A stretch of 64,000 nucleotides of DNA from Sphingobium sp. GTDB taxonomy: Bacteria; Pseudomonadota; Alphaproteobacteria; Sphingomonadales; Sphingomonadaceae. This document shows positions 7,854 to 14,471 of this stretch, one piece after another. The DNA is taken from NCBI GenBank assembly GCA_035196065.1, contig CP136575.1, forward strand, positions 1,269,001 through 1,333,000, given 5' to 3'. Below the pieces are notes generated by a model. That model saw only the letters and a program-made list of their open reading frames with translations, searched no databases and was not told the DNA's origin. Position numbers and translations under genes: made by a program. Position 1 is the first letter of the stretch; every line of letters starts with the position of its first letter.

Positions 7854-8910
7854 AGTGAAAGCCGACCCGCTTGAGGCGGCATTTGATGCGGTGGCGATTG
7901 CGCCGGCCGTAGTGCGTCCGCCGCTTTCGGGCGCGACTATTGCCGATCCTGCACGCGCGGCCTTTGTTGACGGTTTTCTGCGTCTTGGTCGTGAGGTCGA
8001 ACTGAAAAGCTTTGCGGGCAATGTGGCTGCTGATGGCGGCTTTGCCGTGCCGCGGGAGATTGACGAGATTATCGACAAGACCCTCAAGGCAGCATCGCCC
8101 ATTCGCAGCGTCGCCAATGTCGTGCGCGTCGGGTCGGCCGGTTATCGCAAGCTGGTGACGACCAATGGTGTTGCGTCGGGCTGGGCCTCCGAAGTGGCAG
8201 CACGGCCAACCACCAACACGCCGACATTCAACGAAATCGTACCCAGCTTTGGCGAACTTTATGCCAATCCGGCAGCGACGCAGGCTATGCTCGACGATGC
8301 GCAATTTGATGTCGAAGCCTGGCTTGCAGATGAAATCGCGATGCAATTTGCCAAGGCCGAAGGCACGGCGTTCGTCAATGGTGATGGTGTCGACAAGCCC
8401 AGAGGCTTTCTGACCTACACCTCTGCCATTGCAGGCGATGCGACGCGTGCCTTTGGCCAATTGCAATATGTGCCGTCCGGTGTTGCCGCAGCGCTTCCGA
8501 CGACTAATCCGGAAAACAAGCTGCTCGATCTCGTCCATGCGCTGCGGGCGCCTTATCGGCAGGGCGCGGTGTGGGTGATGAATTCAACCACGCTGGCAAC
8601 GATCCGCAAGTTCAAGACCGCCGACGGTGCTTTCATCTGGACACCGGGCCTTGTGACCGGCCAGCCTGATACGCTGCTCGGTTATCCAGTGATCGAAAGC
8701 GAGGATATGCCCGATATCGCCGCCAACAGCACGCCGATTGCCTTTGGCAATTTCAAGGCCGGATATCTGATCGCGGAGCGCAGCGAAACGAACATCCTGC
8801 GCGATCCTTACTCGAACAAGCCCTATGTCAATTTCTACGCGACCAAGCGGCTGGGCGGGGCGGTTTCGAACAGTGAGGCGATCAAGCTGTTAAGGGTCTC
8901 GGTTTCGTAA
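7843..8910 (+). CDS. Major capsid protein (HK97 family, gp5-like)
   Basis: 355 aa from ATG 7843, chosen because AAGGAG (7831-7836) is well placed before it. It has the short N-terminal scaffold region, then FVDGFLRLGREVELKSF and the HK97-fold features AADGGFAVPREIDEIIDKTL, ANVVRVGSAGYRKLV, EIAMQFAKAEGTAFVNGDGVDKPRGFL and the P-domain/A-domain stretch TLLGYPVIESEDMPDIA. In RcGTA the homologue is processed by gp4, the gene just upstream here. Intact. Confidence 0.95.
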   Translation: MDYEVKADPLEAAFDAVAIAPAVVRPPLSGATIADPARAAFVDGFLRLGREVELKSFAGNVAADGGFAVPREIDEIIDKTLKAASPIRSVANVVRVGSAGYRKLVTTNGVASGWASEVAARPTTNTPTFNEIVPSFGELYANPAATQAMLDDAQFDVEAWLADEIAMQFAKAEGTAFVNGDGVDKPRGFLTYTSAIAGDATRAFGQLQYVPSGVAAALPTTNPENKLLDLVHALRAPYRQGAVWVMNSTTLATIRKFKTADGAFIWTPGLVTGQPDTLLGYPVIESEDMPDIAANSTPIAFGNFKAGYLIAERSETNILRDPYSNKPYVNFYATKRLGGAVSNSEAIKLLRVSVS

Positions 8911-8917
8911 CTCGCCT

Positions 8918-9006
8918 CTCCCGCTTGCGGGAGGGGCCGGGGGAGGGTCTGTCCCCGGTGCGAAAATCTTGGACCCTCCCCTAACCCCTCCCGCAAGTGG
9001 GAGGGG
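8918..9006. repeat. Palindromic intergenic element (REP-like) downstream of the capsid gene
   Basis: Three inverted pairs lie in the 110-bp gap: CTCCCGC/GCGGGAG (8918-8924/8927-8933), GGGAGGGTC/GACCCTCCC (8941-8949/8972-8980) and CCCCTCCC/GGGAGGGG (8985-8992/8999-9006). The whole can fold as a cloverleaf. It is a type often dispersed in sphingomonad genomes. No T-run follows, so it is not a classical terminator, but it could reduce expression of later genes relative to capsid. Confidence 0.75.
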
Positions 9007-9020
9007 AACAGGAGCATATC

Positions 9021-9362
9021 ATGACCCCTTACACTTTCCAACGTGGCGAAACCATCAGCCTGGCACTGGACGCGGTTACAGGCGATCCCGCCCAAGTTAC
9101 CGCGATCGTCGCAGCGATGAAGGCCGTTCCGCCGGGGCGCAGTGAAGCCCCGGCCAGCGCTTCGGTCGCCGCCAATTTCGCGATCACGCCGCGCCCGGCA
9201 GCGGGCACCATTCCGCCCGGCTGGACGCTTACCGTCGCAGCACCTGTGTCGGCCAGTCTGGCACCCGGCGCCTATGTTGCCGATGCACGACTGGAGGTAG
9301 GCGGCGGGGTGATCGTGACCTCAAGCGTTGCGATCCGCCTCAAGCAATCGGTGTCGTCATGA
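9021..9362 (+). CDS. Accessory structural protein, predicted beta-sandwich, 113 aa
   Basis: The start is ATG 9021 with AGGAG at 9010-9014. The sequence is rich in Ala, Val, Thr and Pro with alternating hydrophobic pattern (FQRGETISLALDAVTGD; TVAAPVSASLAPGAYVADARLEVGG), suggesting an Ig-like or fibre-base domain. There is no clear family. It stands between the capsid and adaptor genes, where RcGTA has no gene, and overlaps the next ORF by 4 bp. It may be a head decoration or fibre-attachment protein; this is inference from position and composition. Confidence 0.7.
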   Translation: MTPYTFQRGETISLALDAVTGDPAQVTAIVAAMKAVPPGRSEAPASASVAANFAITPRPAAGTIPPGWTLTVAAPVSASLAPGAYVADARLEVGGGVIVTSSVAIRLKQSVSS

Positions 9363-9556
9363 TCGCGCTTCGCTGGCGGCAGCCTGATCCGGTCCTTGTC
9401 CTGCGCTGGCGCGGGCCTGATCAGGCGATGGCGGAGCGCGCGGTGGTGACCCCACCTTTACCAGTCGCCACTTTGATTGGCCCGCCAGGCGTGCCGGGAC
9501 CGCAAGGGCCAGCAGGGCCGCTACCCGACATCATCGACGGCGGAACATTCGCCTGA
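9359..9556 (+). CDS. Short collagen-like protein, 65 aa
   Basis: Starts at ATG 9359 within the previous stop (ATGA). The C-terminal third carries collagen-type Gly-X-Y triplets (GPPGVPGPQGPAGPLPD). The N-terminal part is basic and Trp-rich (RWRQPDPVLVLRWRGPD). Short collagen-like repeats are frequent in phage fibre proteins, where they form trimeric shafts. It would fit a connector in a fibre built with its two neighbours. Too short for a firm family call. Confidence 0.6.
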   Translation: MIALRWRQPDPVLVLRWRGPDQAMAERAVVTPPLPVATLIGPPGVPGPQGPAGPLPDIIDGGTFA

Positions 9557-9603
9557 CCGTCCTTTCCACCAATCGCGGAAGGGACTTCGCATAAGGAACC
9601 CAC

Positions 9604-10056
9604 ATGCCCAGAATACAGATCAAACGCGGCCTCAAGGCCAATTTGCCATCGGCGGCGATGCTTGCCGGCGAACCCCATTTCACCACTGACCGCGGCACGT
9701 TACATGTCTCGACAGGCGCAACTACCCGCTTGCCAGTGGTTCCCGCGATTGATGATCTGACTACCGTTGCGGCAGTCGACGGTGCGGCCGACTTTCTGAT
9801 CCTGCATGATGCATCTGCAATCGGTCAGAAGGAAGGTAAGATCAGCGTCAATGCCTTTCGTGCCGCGCTGAACATTCCGGCGTCAGATCTTGATGAAAGG
9901 GTTGCGGTCGCCGCTGGCGGCACCGCCGGATACATCTGGGGGACCAACGGTACCGATGGTGTTGTGCGCATGAATGTCTCGATGGCGTGGACCAAGGATG
10001 CCGGCAACGGTTTCGTGACGCTGGCCGTAGGCGATGTCGATTGCGGCACATTCTGA
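9604..10056 (+). CDS. Fibre-like structural protein with phage-type N-terminal domain, 150 aa
   Basis: Start ATG 9604 with AAGGAA before it. It opens PRIQIKRGLKANLPSAAMLAGEPHFTTDRGTLHVST, a pattern seen at the N-terminus of many phage fibre and tropism-determinant proteins (I-Q-x-K-R-G, then a short xGExxFxxDxxxLxVxxG repeat). The rest is beta-rich and ends DVDCGTF. It probably belongs to the same fibre or spike as the neighbours at 9359 and 10131. Receptor unknown. Confidence 0.7.
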   Translation: MPRIQIKRGLKANLPSAAMLAGEPHFTTDRGTLHVSTGATTRLPVVPAIDDLTTVAAVDGAADFLILHDASAIGQKEGKISVNAFRAALNIPASDLDERVAVAAGGTAGYIWGTNGTDGVVRMNVSMAWTKDAGNGFVTLAVGDVDCGTF

Positions 10057-10130
10057 TTTCCCAGGCCCTGCCAGTTTCTCACCCGTCCGCCCGCCCATGC
10101 GGGCGTAGATGATAGCATCGACAAAGGAGA

Positions 10131-10748
10131 ATGGTTGTGCCCAGTCTAGCGCATAAGCGTGGCACACGCGCGCAGATCAATGCCGCTGCAGCGGCAAGCC
10201 AGCTTCGTGCCGGTGAGGTCTATCTCATCACCGATGAGGCCCGACTTACCGTCGGCACAGCGGCCAATGCGCATCAGGCGGCTGCAAAGCAGGGGGAGGG
10301 CAGCTCCGATCCCTGGACGTGGTTGAAACTGTCTGCGGATGTGGCCAATTCAACCATAACGCTGGCATCGGTGACCGGCCTGTCGTTCACCGCCGCGCCA
10401 AATACGACCTATATTGTCGAACTGGCCGGTGCATTTCAATCGGCAGCGACAACAACGGGGATCGCGCTCGCGCTCGCGCTGCCTGCGGGTGCTGGGGTGG
10501 CGGGCCTTGCCCAACATGCAATCTCACTGACCGCCTTAAGTCCGGTCGAACAGATTGCGGCCGGTGCCTCTGTAGGGGTGACGAGCGGGGTGCGTGCTGC
10601 AGCCACCAATATACCAATTTCAGGCCGCTGGATCGTCCAGGCCGGCGCGACCGGCGGAACAGTCCAACTGCAGTTTCGGAGCGAAATTGCCGCATCGGCC
10701 GTCACGATGCGCGCCGGGCTCACCGCGCTCGGTTTTCGAGTGATTTAG
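10131..10748 (+). CDS. Fibre/spike-like structural protein, 205 aa
   Basis: Start ATG 10131 (GTG 10137 also possible), with AAAGGAGA just before. The N-terminal part repeats the logic of the preceding gene (KRGTRAQINAAAAASQLRAGEVYLITDEARLTVGT), i.e. a fibre-type attachment domain. The C-terminal 130 residues are Ala/Thr/Gly-rich beta structure (TTYIVELAGAFQSAATTTGIALAL; GRWIVQAGATGGTVQLQF), similar in style to phage trimeric fibre heads. No enzyme motif is seen. Confidence 0.7.
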   Translation: MVVPSLAHKRGTRAQINAAAAASQLRAGEVYLITDEARLTVGTAANAHQAAAKQGEGSSDPWTWLKLSADVANSTITLASVTGLSFTAAPNTTYIVELAGAFQSAATTTGIALALALPAGAGVAGLAQHAISLTALSPVEQIAAGASVGVTSGVRAAATNIPISGRWIVQAGATGGTVQLQFRSEIAASAVTMRAGLTALGFRVI

Positions 10749-10791
10749 CATTGCCCCCTCCATCTGGGGGTAAACCAATAAGGAAAACCAT

Positions 10792-11331
10792 ATGCTGACG
10801 ACTCAAGCAGTCGCGCTCACCGCTGATGCGGTGGATGCGGCCCGAACCTATTTGCGCGTCGAAAATGACGAAGAGGATACCGCAATTGCGGCGCTGGTGG
10901 CTGCAGCTGTCGTCTATGCCGAAGGATATCTCGGCCAGTTGTTGATCGAGCGCGATGTTACAGAGCGCTTGCCCGTGACGACTGCATGGCAGCGCCTAGC
11001 GGGAACGCCCGTGCGCATCATTTCCAGCGTAACCGGCATCCCTGCAGAGGGGGCGGCATTCACGCTCGCGCATGGCAGCTATCAGGTCGATATCAACCGC
11101 CATCAGGATGGCTGGATCCGCATCCCCTATCCGGGCGGCGCCGGCCGGGTCGATATCGACTATCGTGCCGGACTGGTGCCTGGCTGGCCTGATCTGCCGG
11201 AGCCCGTCTCCATCGCAGTGCTGCGCATCGCTGCCCATCTGCATGCCCATCGCGACGCACCTGACGATCAGGGCCCCCCGCCGGCCATCCGCTCGCTGCT
11301 GCGACCATGGCGGCGGATGCGGCTGGCCTGA
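10792..11331 (+). CDS. Head-tail adaptor (gp6-like, phiE125 gp8 family)
   Basis: 179 aa. Adaptor proteins form the ring under the portal. Typical features are the N-terminal helical half (DAARTYLRVENDEEDTAIAALVAAAVVYAEGYLGQLLIER) followed by a beta part (VDIDYRAGLVPGWPDLPEPVSIAVLRIAAHLH) and a basic C-terminus ending in the family-like LLRPWRRMRLA. Length fits. The Shine-Dalgarno is AAGGAAA before ATG 10792. Confidence 0.88.
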   Translation: MLTTQAVALTADAVDAARTYLRVENDEEDTAIAALVAAAVVYAEGYLGQLLIERDVTERLPVTTAWQRLAGTPVRIISSVTGIPAEGAAFTLAHGSYQVDINRHQDGWIRIPYPGGAGRVDIDYRAGLVPGWPDLPEPVSIAVLRIAAHLHAHRDAPDDQGPPPAIRSLLRPWRRMRLA

Positions 11332-11408
11332 AGCGCGCAACCACATCGTCCGTAACAGCCGAGAGCCCTGCGCTGCGGCTTTCTTTTTCCGCCAAATCGG
11401 AGGGTGAT

Positions 11409-11732
11409 ATGCCCGAATTCGCAGGCACGTTGCGCGAACGTGTCACCATCGAACAGCGTCTTGGAAACCGCGATGCGCTTGGCGCAGCTGTTGGCGCCTA
11501 TGCCTATGGCGGACAGGTCTGGGCGGCGGTAAGCCCGCTGATCCCCGCCGATCTGGCCGCAGCTGACAGCCTGTCCGCAATGCCGCGCTGGCAGGTGACT
11601 ATGCGGAAGCGGGAGGGTATCGACCTTCGCACACGGCTTGTCTGGCGCGGCCGTTTCCTTGGTGTGCGCGGGGTTGTCAGCGATCCGCGTGACCCTGCGC
11701 GCATGGTGCTAACCTGTGAGGAGAAACGCTGA
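11409..11732 (+). CDS. Head closure/stopper protein (gp7-like)
   Basis: 107 aa from ATG 11409, with GGAGG at 11399-11403; an upstream open frame lacks these signals. FAGTLRERVTIEQRLGNRDALGAAVGAY and VWAAVSPLIPADLAAAD are typical of phage head-tail joining proteins, as is the C-terminal RGRFLGVRGVVSDPRDPARMVLTCEE. It seals the head after packaging and links it to the tail. The stop overlaps the next start (TGATG). Confidence 0.88.
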   Translation: MPEFAGTLRERVTIEQRLGNRDALGAAVGAYAYGGQVWAAVSPLIPADLAAADSLSAMPRWQVTMRKREGIDLRTRLVWRGRFLGVRGVVSDPRDPARMVLTCEEKR

Positions 11733-11926
11733 TGTTTGCAAAGCTCCAGGCCGCCGCCAACAGACTGGCGGACAAATTGCTGATGCGGGCGATCCGCAGG
11801 CTTGCCGCGAAGCCCATGCCTCCGGGCGTTGTCGTAAAGGCCCGCCCTGATGGCATTGAGCTTTCGGGAAAGCGCCTGAAGATACGCATGATCAACGATA
11901 TCGAGCTTAGGAATATCGGCAAATGA
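11732..11926 (+). CDS. Small basic protein of the GTA-like cluster, 64 aa
   Basis: Starts at ATG 11732 inside the previous stop and ends 4 bp into the next gene, so it is tightly embedded in the operon. It is strongly basic (KLQAAANRLADKLLMRAIRRLAAKP) with a beta-like C-terminus (GIELSGKRLKIRMINDIELRNIG). It occupies the place where tailed phages often encode a short HK97 gp10-like protein, but it is too short for that domain and may be a remnant. Function unknown. Confidence 0.7.
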   Translation: MFAKLQAAANRLADKLLMRAIRRLAAKPMPPGVVVKARPDGIELSGKRLKIRMINDIELRNIGK

Positions 11927-12321
11927 CTGACGCTGTCCAAGCCCTGCAGACGGCACTGGTCGCGGCTCTAGGTTCGCATCCCGTGCTGGCCGAGGAGCTC
12001 AACGGAATATTCGATGGCCCGCCGCCGCGCACTGCGTTTCCCTATGTCTCAATTGGCGAAGGGCTTTCATCCGATTGGAGCACGAAAACCGCCGTGGGCC
12101 GTGAAATCCGTATCGGCCTGACGATCTGGGACGATGGTGAGACCGCGACGCGGCTGCACCAGCTTTCTGGCCATGCCGAAGATGCAGTTGCGGCTTTGCC
12201 GCGCGACATTGCCGGCTGGCGAATTGCAAGCTGTGTGTTCGTGCGCTCACTGGTTGCGCGCAATCCAGCCTCAGCCTGGGCCGCCTTGATCGAATATAGG
12301 GTGCGCATGCTGGCAATCTGA
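11923..12321 (+). CDS. Tail terminator (DUF3168, gp8-like)
   Basis: 132 aa. Tail terminators cap the tail tube and bind the head. Family features: ALQTALVAALGSHPVLAEELNGIFDGPPPRTAFPYVSIGE, then RIGLTIWDDGETATRLHQLSGHAEDAVAAL and the C-terminal LIEYRVRML, all normal for DUF3168. It overlaps the preceding ORF by 4 bp. Confidence 0.9.
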   Translation: MTDAVQALQTALVAALGSHPVLAEELNGIFDGPPPRTAFPYVSIGEGLSSDWSTKTAVGREIRIGLTIWDDGETATRLHQLSGHAEDAVAALPRDIAGWRIASCVFVRSLVARNPASAWAALIEYRVRMLAI

Positions 12322-12357
12322 CCGGCCTCACCTGCCATAACGGGCGGGCTTTTGCGA

Positions 12358-12615
12358 TCAGGCCAACGGATAATCGTTTTTGCGCTTGCGGCGTTTGACC
12401 GGTTCTTCCCTGCATTCGGGAAGGGCCTGTGCCGGATCGCGGTTTTGCGGCCGGGTCGTCGGTAAAGCAGGCTTTGCAGCCGGCGCCTTGCCGTCAGGCT
12501 TTATTTCAAAAGACACCGCGACCGGAGCGGCAAGGCAAGCCTGCGAGGCAGCATTTTGCTGCACGGGCTGCGGTGCAGCAATCAGGGCTGATCCAGCCAT
12601 AATCATCAAAAGCAT
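12358..12615 (-). CDS. Small secreted Pro-rich protein, opposite strand inside the GTA-like cluster
   Basis: 85 aa, transcribed against the cluster. It has an excellent Shine-Dalgarno (AGGAGG, 5 nt before the ATG at 12615-12613) and a signal-peptide-like start (MLLMIMAGSALIAAPQP). The rest is Pro/Ala-rich with two Cys (SQACLAAP, LPECREE) and ends in a basic stretch (VKRRKRKND). No family is recognised. It fills the only large gap between structural genes in the tail half (12322-12665). It may be a passenger with its own promoter. Confidence 0.65.
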   Translation of the reverse strand: MLLMIMAGSALIAAPQPVQQNAASQACLAAPVAVSFEIKPDGKAPAAKPALPTTRPQNRDPAQALPECREEPVKRRKRKNDYPLA

Positions 12616-12665
12616 GGCGACCTCCTCTCCCCAGATTGAGTCGTCTTGAACAGGAGACAGTAATA

Positions 12666-13073
12666 ATGCCCGCAGAAAAGGGAAGTGCCTTCTTGCTGAA
12701 GGTTGGCGACGGAGCAGAGCCCCCCGTTTACGCGACGATCGCCGGGCTGCGGACGACGCAGCTGACCATTAACGGCGACGCCGTGGTGATCACCAACAAG
12801 GGATCGGGTGCCTGGCGCGAATTGTTGTCGGGTGCTGGTGTGCGTTCAGTTTCGGTTTCCGGTGCCGGGGTGTTTACGGGTTCGATGGCCGAAAACCGCA
12901 TAAAGACCAATGCCTTGTCCGGGGTTCTCGACGATTATGAACTTAGCTTTGAAAGCGGTGAACGCATGCGCGGCAAATTCCTTGTCGCGCGTCTGGATTA
13001 TGCTGGCGATTTCAATGGCGAACGCAGTTACACGCTCGCGCTTGAAAGCTCGGGTCAGGTGACGACATTATGA
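12666..13073 (+). CDS. Major tail protein (tube, gp9-like)
   Basis: 135 aa from ATG 12666 (GGAGA at 12652-12656). It builds the tail tube. MPAEKGSAFLLKVGDGAEPPVYATIAGLRTTQLTINGD and the middle TNKGSGAWRELLSGAGVRSVSVSGAGVF match the TP901-1/GTA major tail protein pattern, as does the ending YTLALESSGQVTTL. It overlaps the next gene by 4 bp. Confidence 0.9.
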   Translation: MPAEKGSAFLLKVGDGAEPPVYATIAGLRTTQLTINGDAVVITNKGSGAWRELLSGAGVRSVSVSGAGVFTGSMAENRIKTNALSGVLDDYELSFESGERMRGKFLVARLDYAGDFNGERSYTLALESSGQVTTL

Positions 13074-13372
13074 CCCGTGTCGCAAATCGCGCACGTGGCG
13101 AGGCGATGGTTGCAGGAATTTTGCTGCGCCCGACATTTGCAGCATTGGTTGCGGCAGAAGAAGAATTGGGGCCGTTGTTCGCGTTGCTTGAACGGGCAGC
13201 TGCAGGGCAATTGACCCTTTCGGAAATGGCAACGCTGTTATGGCATTGCCGCTTTGATGCACCCGAAGAACTCAATCGTGATGCCTTTGGTGAAATGATC
13301 GCTGCCGCCGGCCTGTCGCAAGTGACGCCGGCGCTGAAAATTCTGTTCGGCCAGATTCTGGCAGGGCGGTGA
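13070..13372 (+). CDS. GTA gp10-like tail assembly protein
   Basis: 100 aa. The arrangement (a short beta start, RPTFAALVAAEEELGPLFALLERAAAGQLTLSEMATLLWHC, then a helical end) follows the GTA_gp10 family, considered a chaperone for the tape measure. It starts in the stop of the tube gene (ATGA). The next ORF begins 1 bp after its stop in another frame, the place where many phages make a frameshifted chaperone fusion. Confidence 0.82.
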   Translation: MTRVANRARGEAMVAGILLRPTFAALVAAEEELGPLFALLERAAAGQLTLSEMATLLWHCRFDAPEELNRDAFGEMIAAAGLSQVTPALKILFGQILAGR

Positions 13373-13373
13373 G

Positions 13374-13607
13374 GTGGAGGTGCGGCACGGGGCCGTGGCC
13401 GAAGTTCAGAGCGGCGATCACTTTTCTGCCAAAGTACTCACACTGAGCGGCCAGTCCGCGTTGCTTCTAGGGTGGCGACCCGATGATTTCTGGAATGCCA
13501 CACCCGCCGAACTGGCGACAGTGTTGCAGGCATTCCGCCCTTCAATCGAAGCTGGCGCTGACGGCGATATGCTCAAAACATTGATGGAGCTGTTTCCAGA
13601 TGGATGA
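13374..13607 (+). CDS. Tail assembly chaperone (gp10.1-like)
   Basis: 77 aa from GTG 13374 (GTG 13380 is an alternative). The core ALLLGWRPDDFWNATPAELATVLQAF is the typical W-x-P-D-D-F-W-x-x-T-P-A-E-L motif of phage tail assembly chaperones. The end overlaps the tape-measure start at 13600. It is offset +1 relative to 13070-13372, so a fused product by +1 frameshifting at CGG-TGA would be possible in principle. Confidence 0.82.
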   Translation: MEVRHGAVAEVQSGDHFSAKVLTLSGQSALLLGWRPDDFWNATPAELATVLQAFRPSIEAGADGDMLKTLMELFPDG

Positions 13608-14187
13608 AGAGATCGAAAGATTGGTTGTCGCGGTGCGCGCTGACACTCAAGGTTTTGCACGCGATGTCGCGGCGATGCGTGCTGAACTGGATGGCCCTTT
13701 TGCAAATGGGTTGGATCGGGCCGGTCGCATGCTGGAAAGCAGCCTCACGCGTGCCCTGCAAAGCGGCAGGTTCGGTTTTGAAGACCTGCGCCGCGTTGCG
13801 ATGTCCGTCTTGTCGGAAATCGCGGGTGCGGCGATCCGCAGCGGGATCGACAGTCTGGCGGGCGGCGGCGGGCAAAGCGGGTCCGGCGGCTTGCTGTCCT
13901 CGCTCGGATCGATCCTTGGCGGTGCCTTGGGTCTGCCAGGCAGGGCGACGGGCGGCCCAGTTTCGCCAGGGCGCGCCTACCGTGTTGGCGAGCACGGGCC
14001 TGAAGTGTTCGTGCCGACCAGCAGCGGCAGGATTGAGAATGCTTCCGGTCGCAGTGGCGCGCCTGCGATAAACCTCACCATACGTGTTTCTGACAATGGC
14101 CGGATGAGCGCGCCGCAAGCTTTGCAGCGATCCGGCCGTCAGGTTGCCCGCGCTGTTCGTGACGCTCTGCTGCAGGCCGGTGATTGA
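13600..14187 (+). CDS. Tail tape measure protein, short GTA type (gp11-like)
   Basis: 195 aa, similar to the unusually short tape measures of GTAs and implying a short tail. The N-terminal coiled-coil-like part (VVAVRADTQGFARDVAAMRAELDG) is followed by the Gly-rich hydrophobic stretch GGGGQSGSGGLLSSLGSILGGALGLPGRATGGPV. After that comes the family signature YRVGEHGPEVFVPTSSGRI and a C-terminal INLTIRVSDNG segment. No peptidase domain is present. Confidence 0.88.
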   Translation: MDEEIERLVVAVRADTQGFARDVAAMRAELDGPFANGLDRAGRMLESSLTRALQSGRFGFEDLRRVAMSVLSEIAGAAIRSGIDSLAGGGGQSGSGGLLSSLGSILGGALGLPGRATGGPVSPGRAYRVGEHGPEVFVPTSSGRIENASGRSGAPAINLTIRVSDNGRMSAPQALQRSGRQVARAVRDALLQAGD

Positions 14188-14190
14188 CCC

Positions 14191-14442
14191 ATGGCTTATT
14201 GGTTGTGCAACAAAAGGCGGAGCCAAGCGAGCCGACCGGTGATGCGGTTTGATCCGCGTTTCTGGACGCTGAATTTTCCTCGCCCGATGATGGCATCGGT
14301 GGTGACGACCGGCCCGGAATCGCTGCGCGTTGACACCGTTTTCTATCGTAGCGACGATCTGGCTGGTCTGATCTGGGACAGTGAGGATCGCTGGGATCAT
14401 CCCCTACTCGCTTATAAAACAGGCGTGATTATCGCCGGCTGA
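14191..14442 (+). pseudogene. Tail protein, N-terminal fragment before a one-base frameshift
   Basis: 83 codons starting ATG 14191, 3 bp after the tape-measure stop. The fragment (MAYWLCNKRRSQASRPVM; WTLNFPRPMMASVVTTG; LIWDSEDRWDHPLLAYKT) reads on smoothly only if one base is added near 14416-14424. The frame then continues as RRDYRRLTLRFRWRSGGVMPLD into the ORF at 14472-16520. As given, it ends at TGA 14440-14442. This is either a true lesion or a missed base next to the AAAA run at 14416-14419. Confidence 0.8.
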
Positions 14443-14471
14443 CACTCCGCTTTCGCTGGCGTTCTGGCGGG

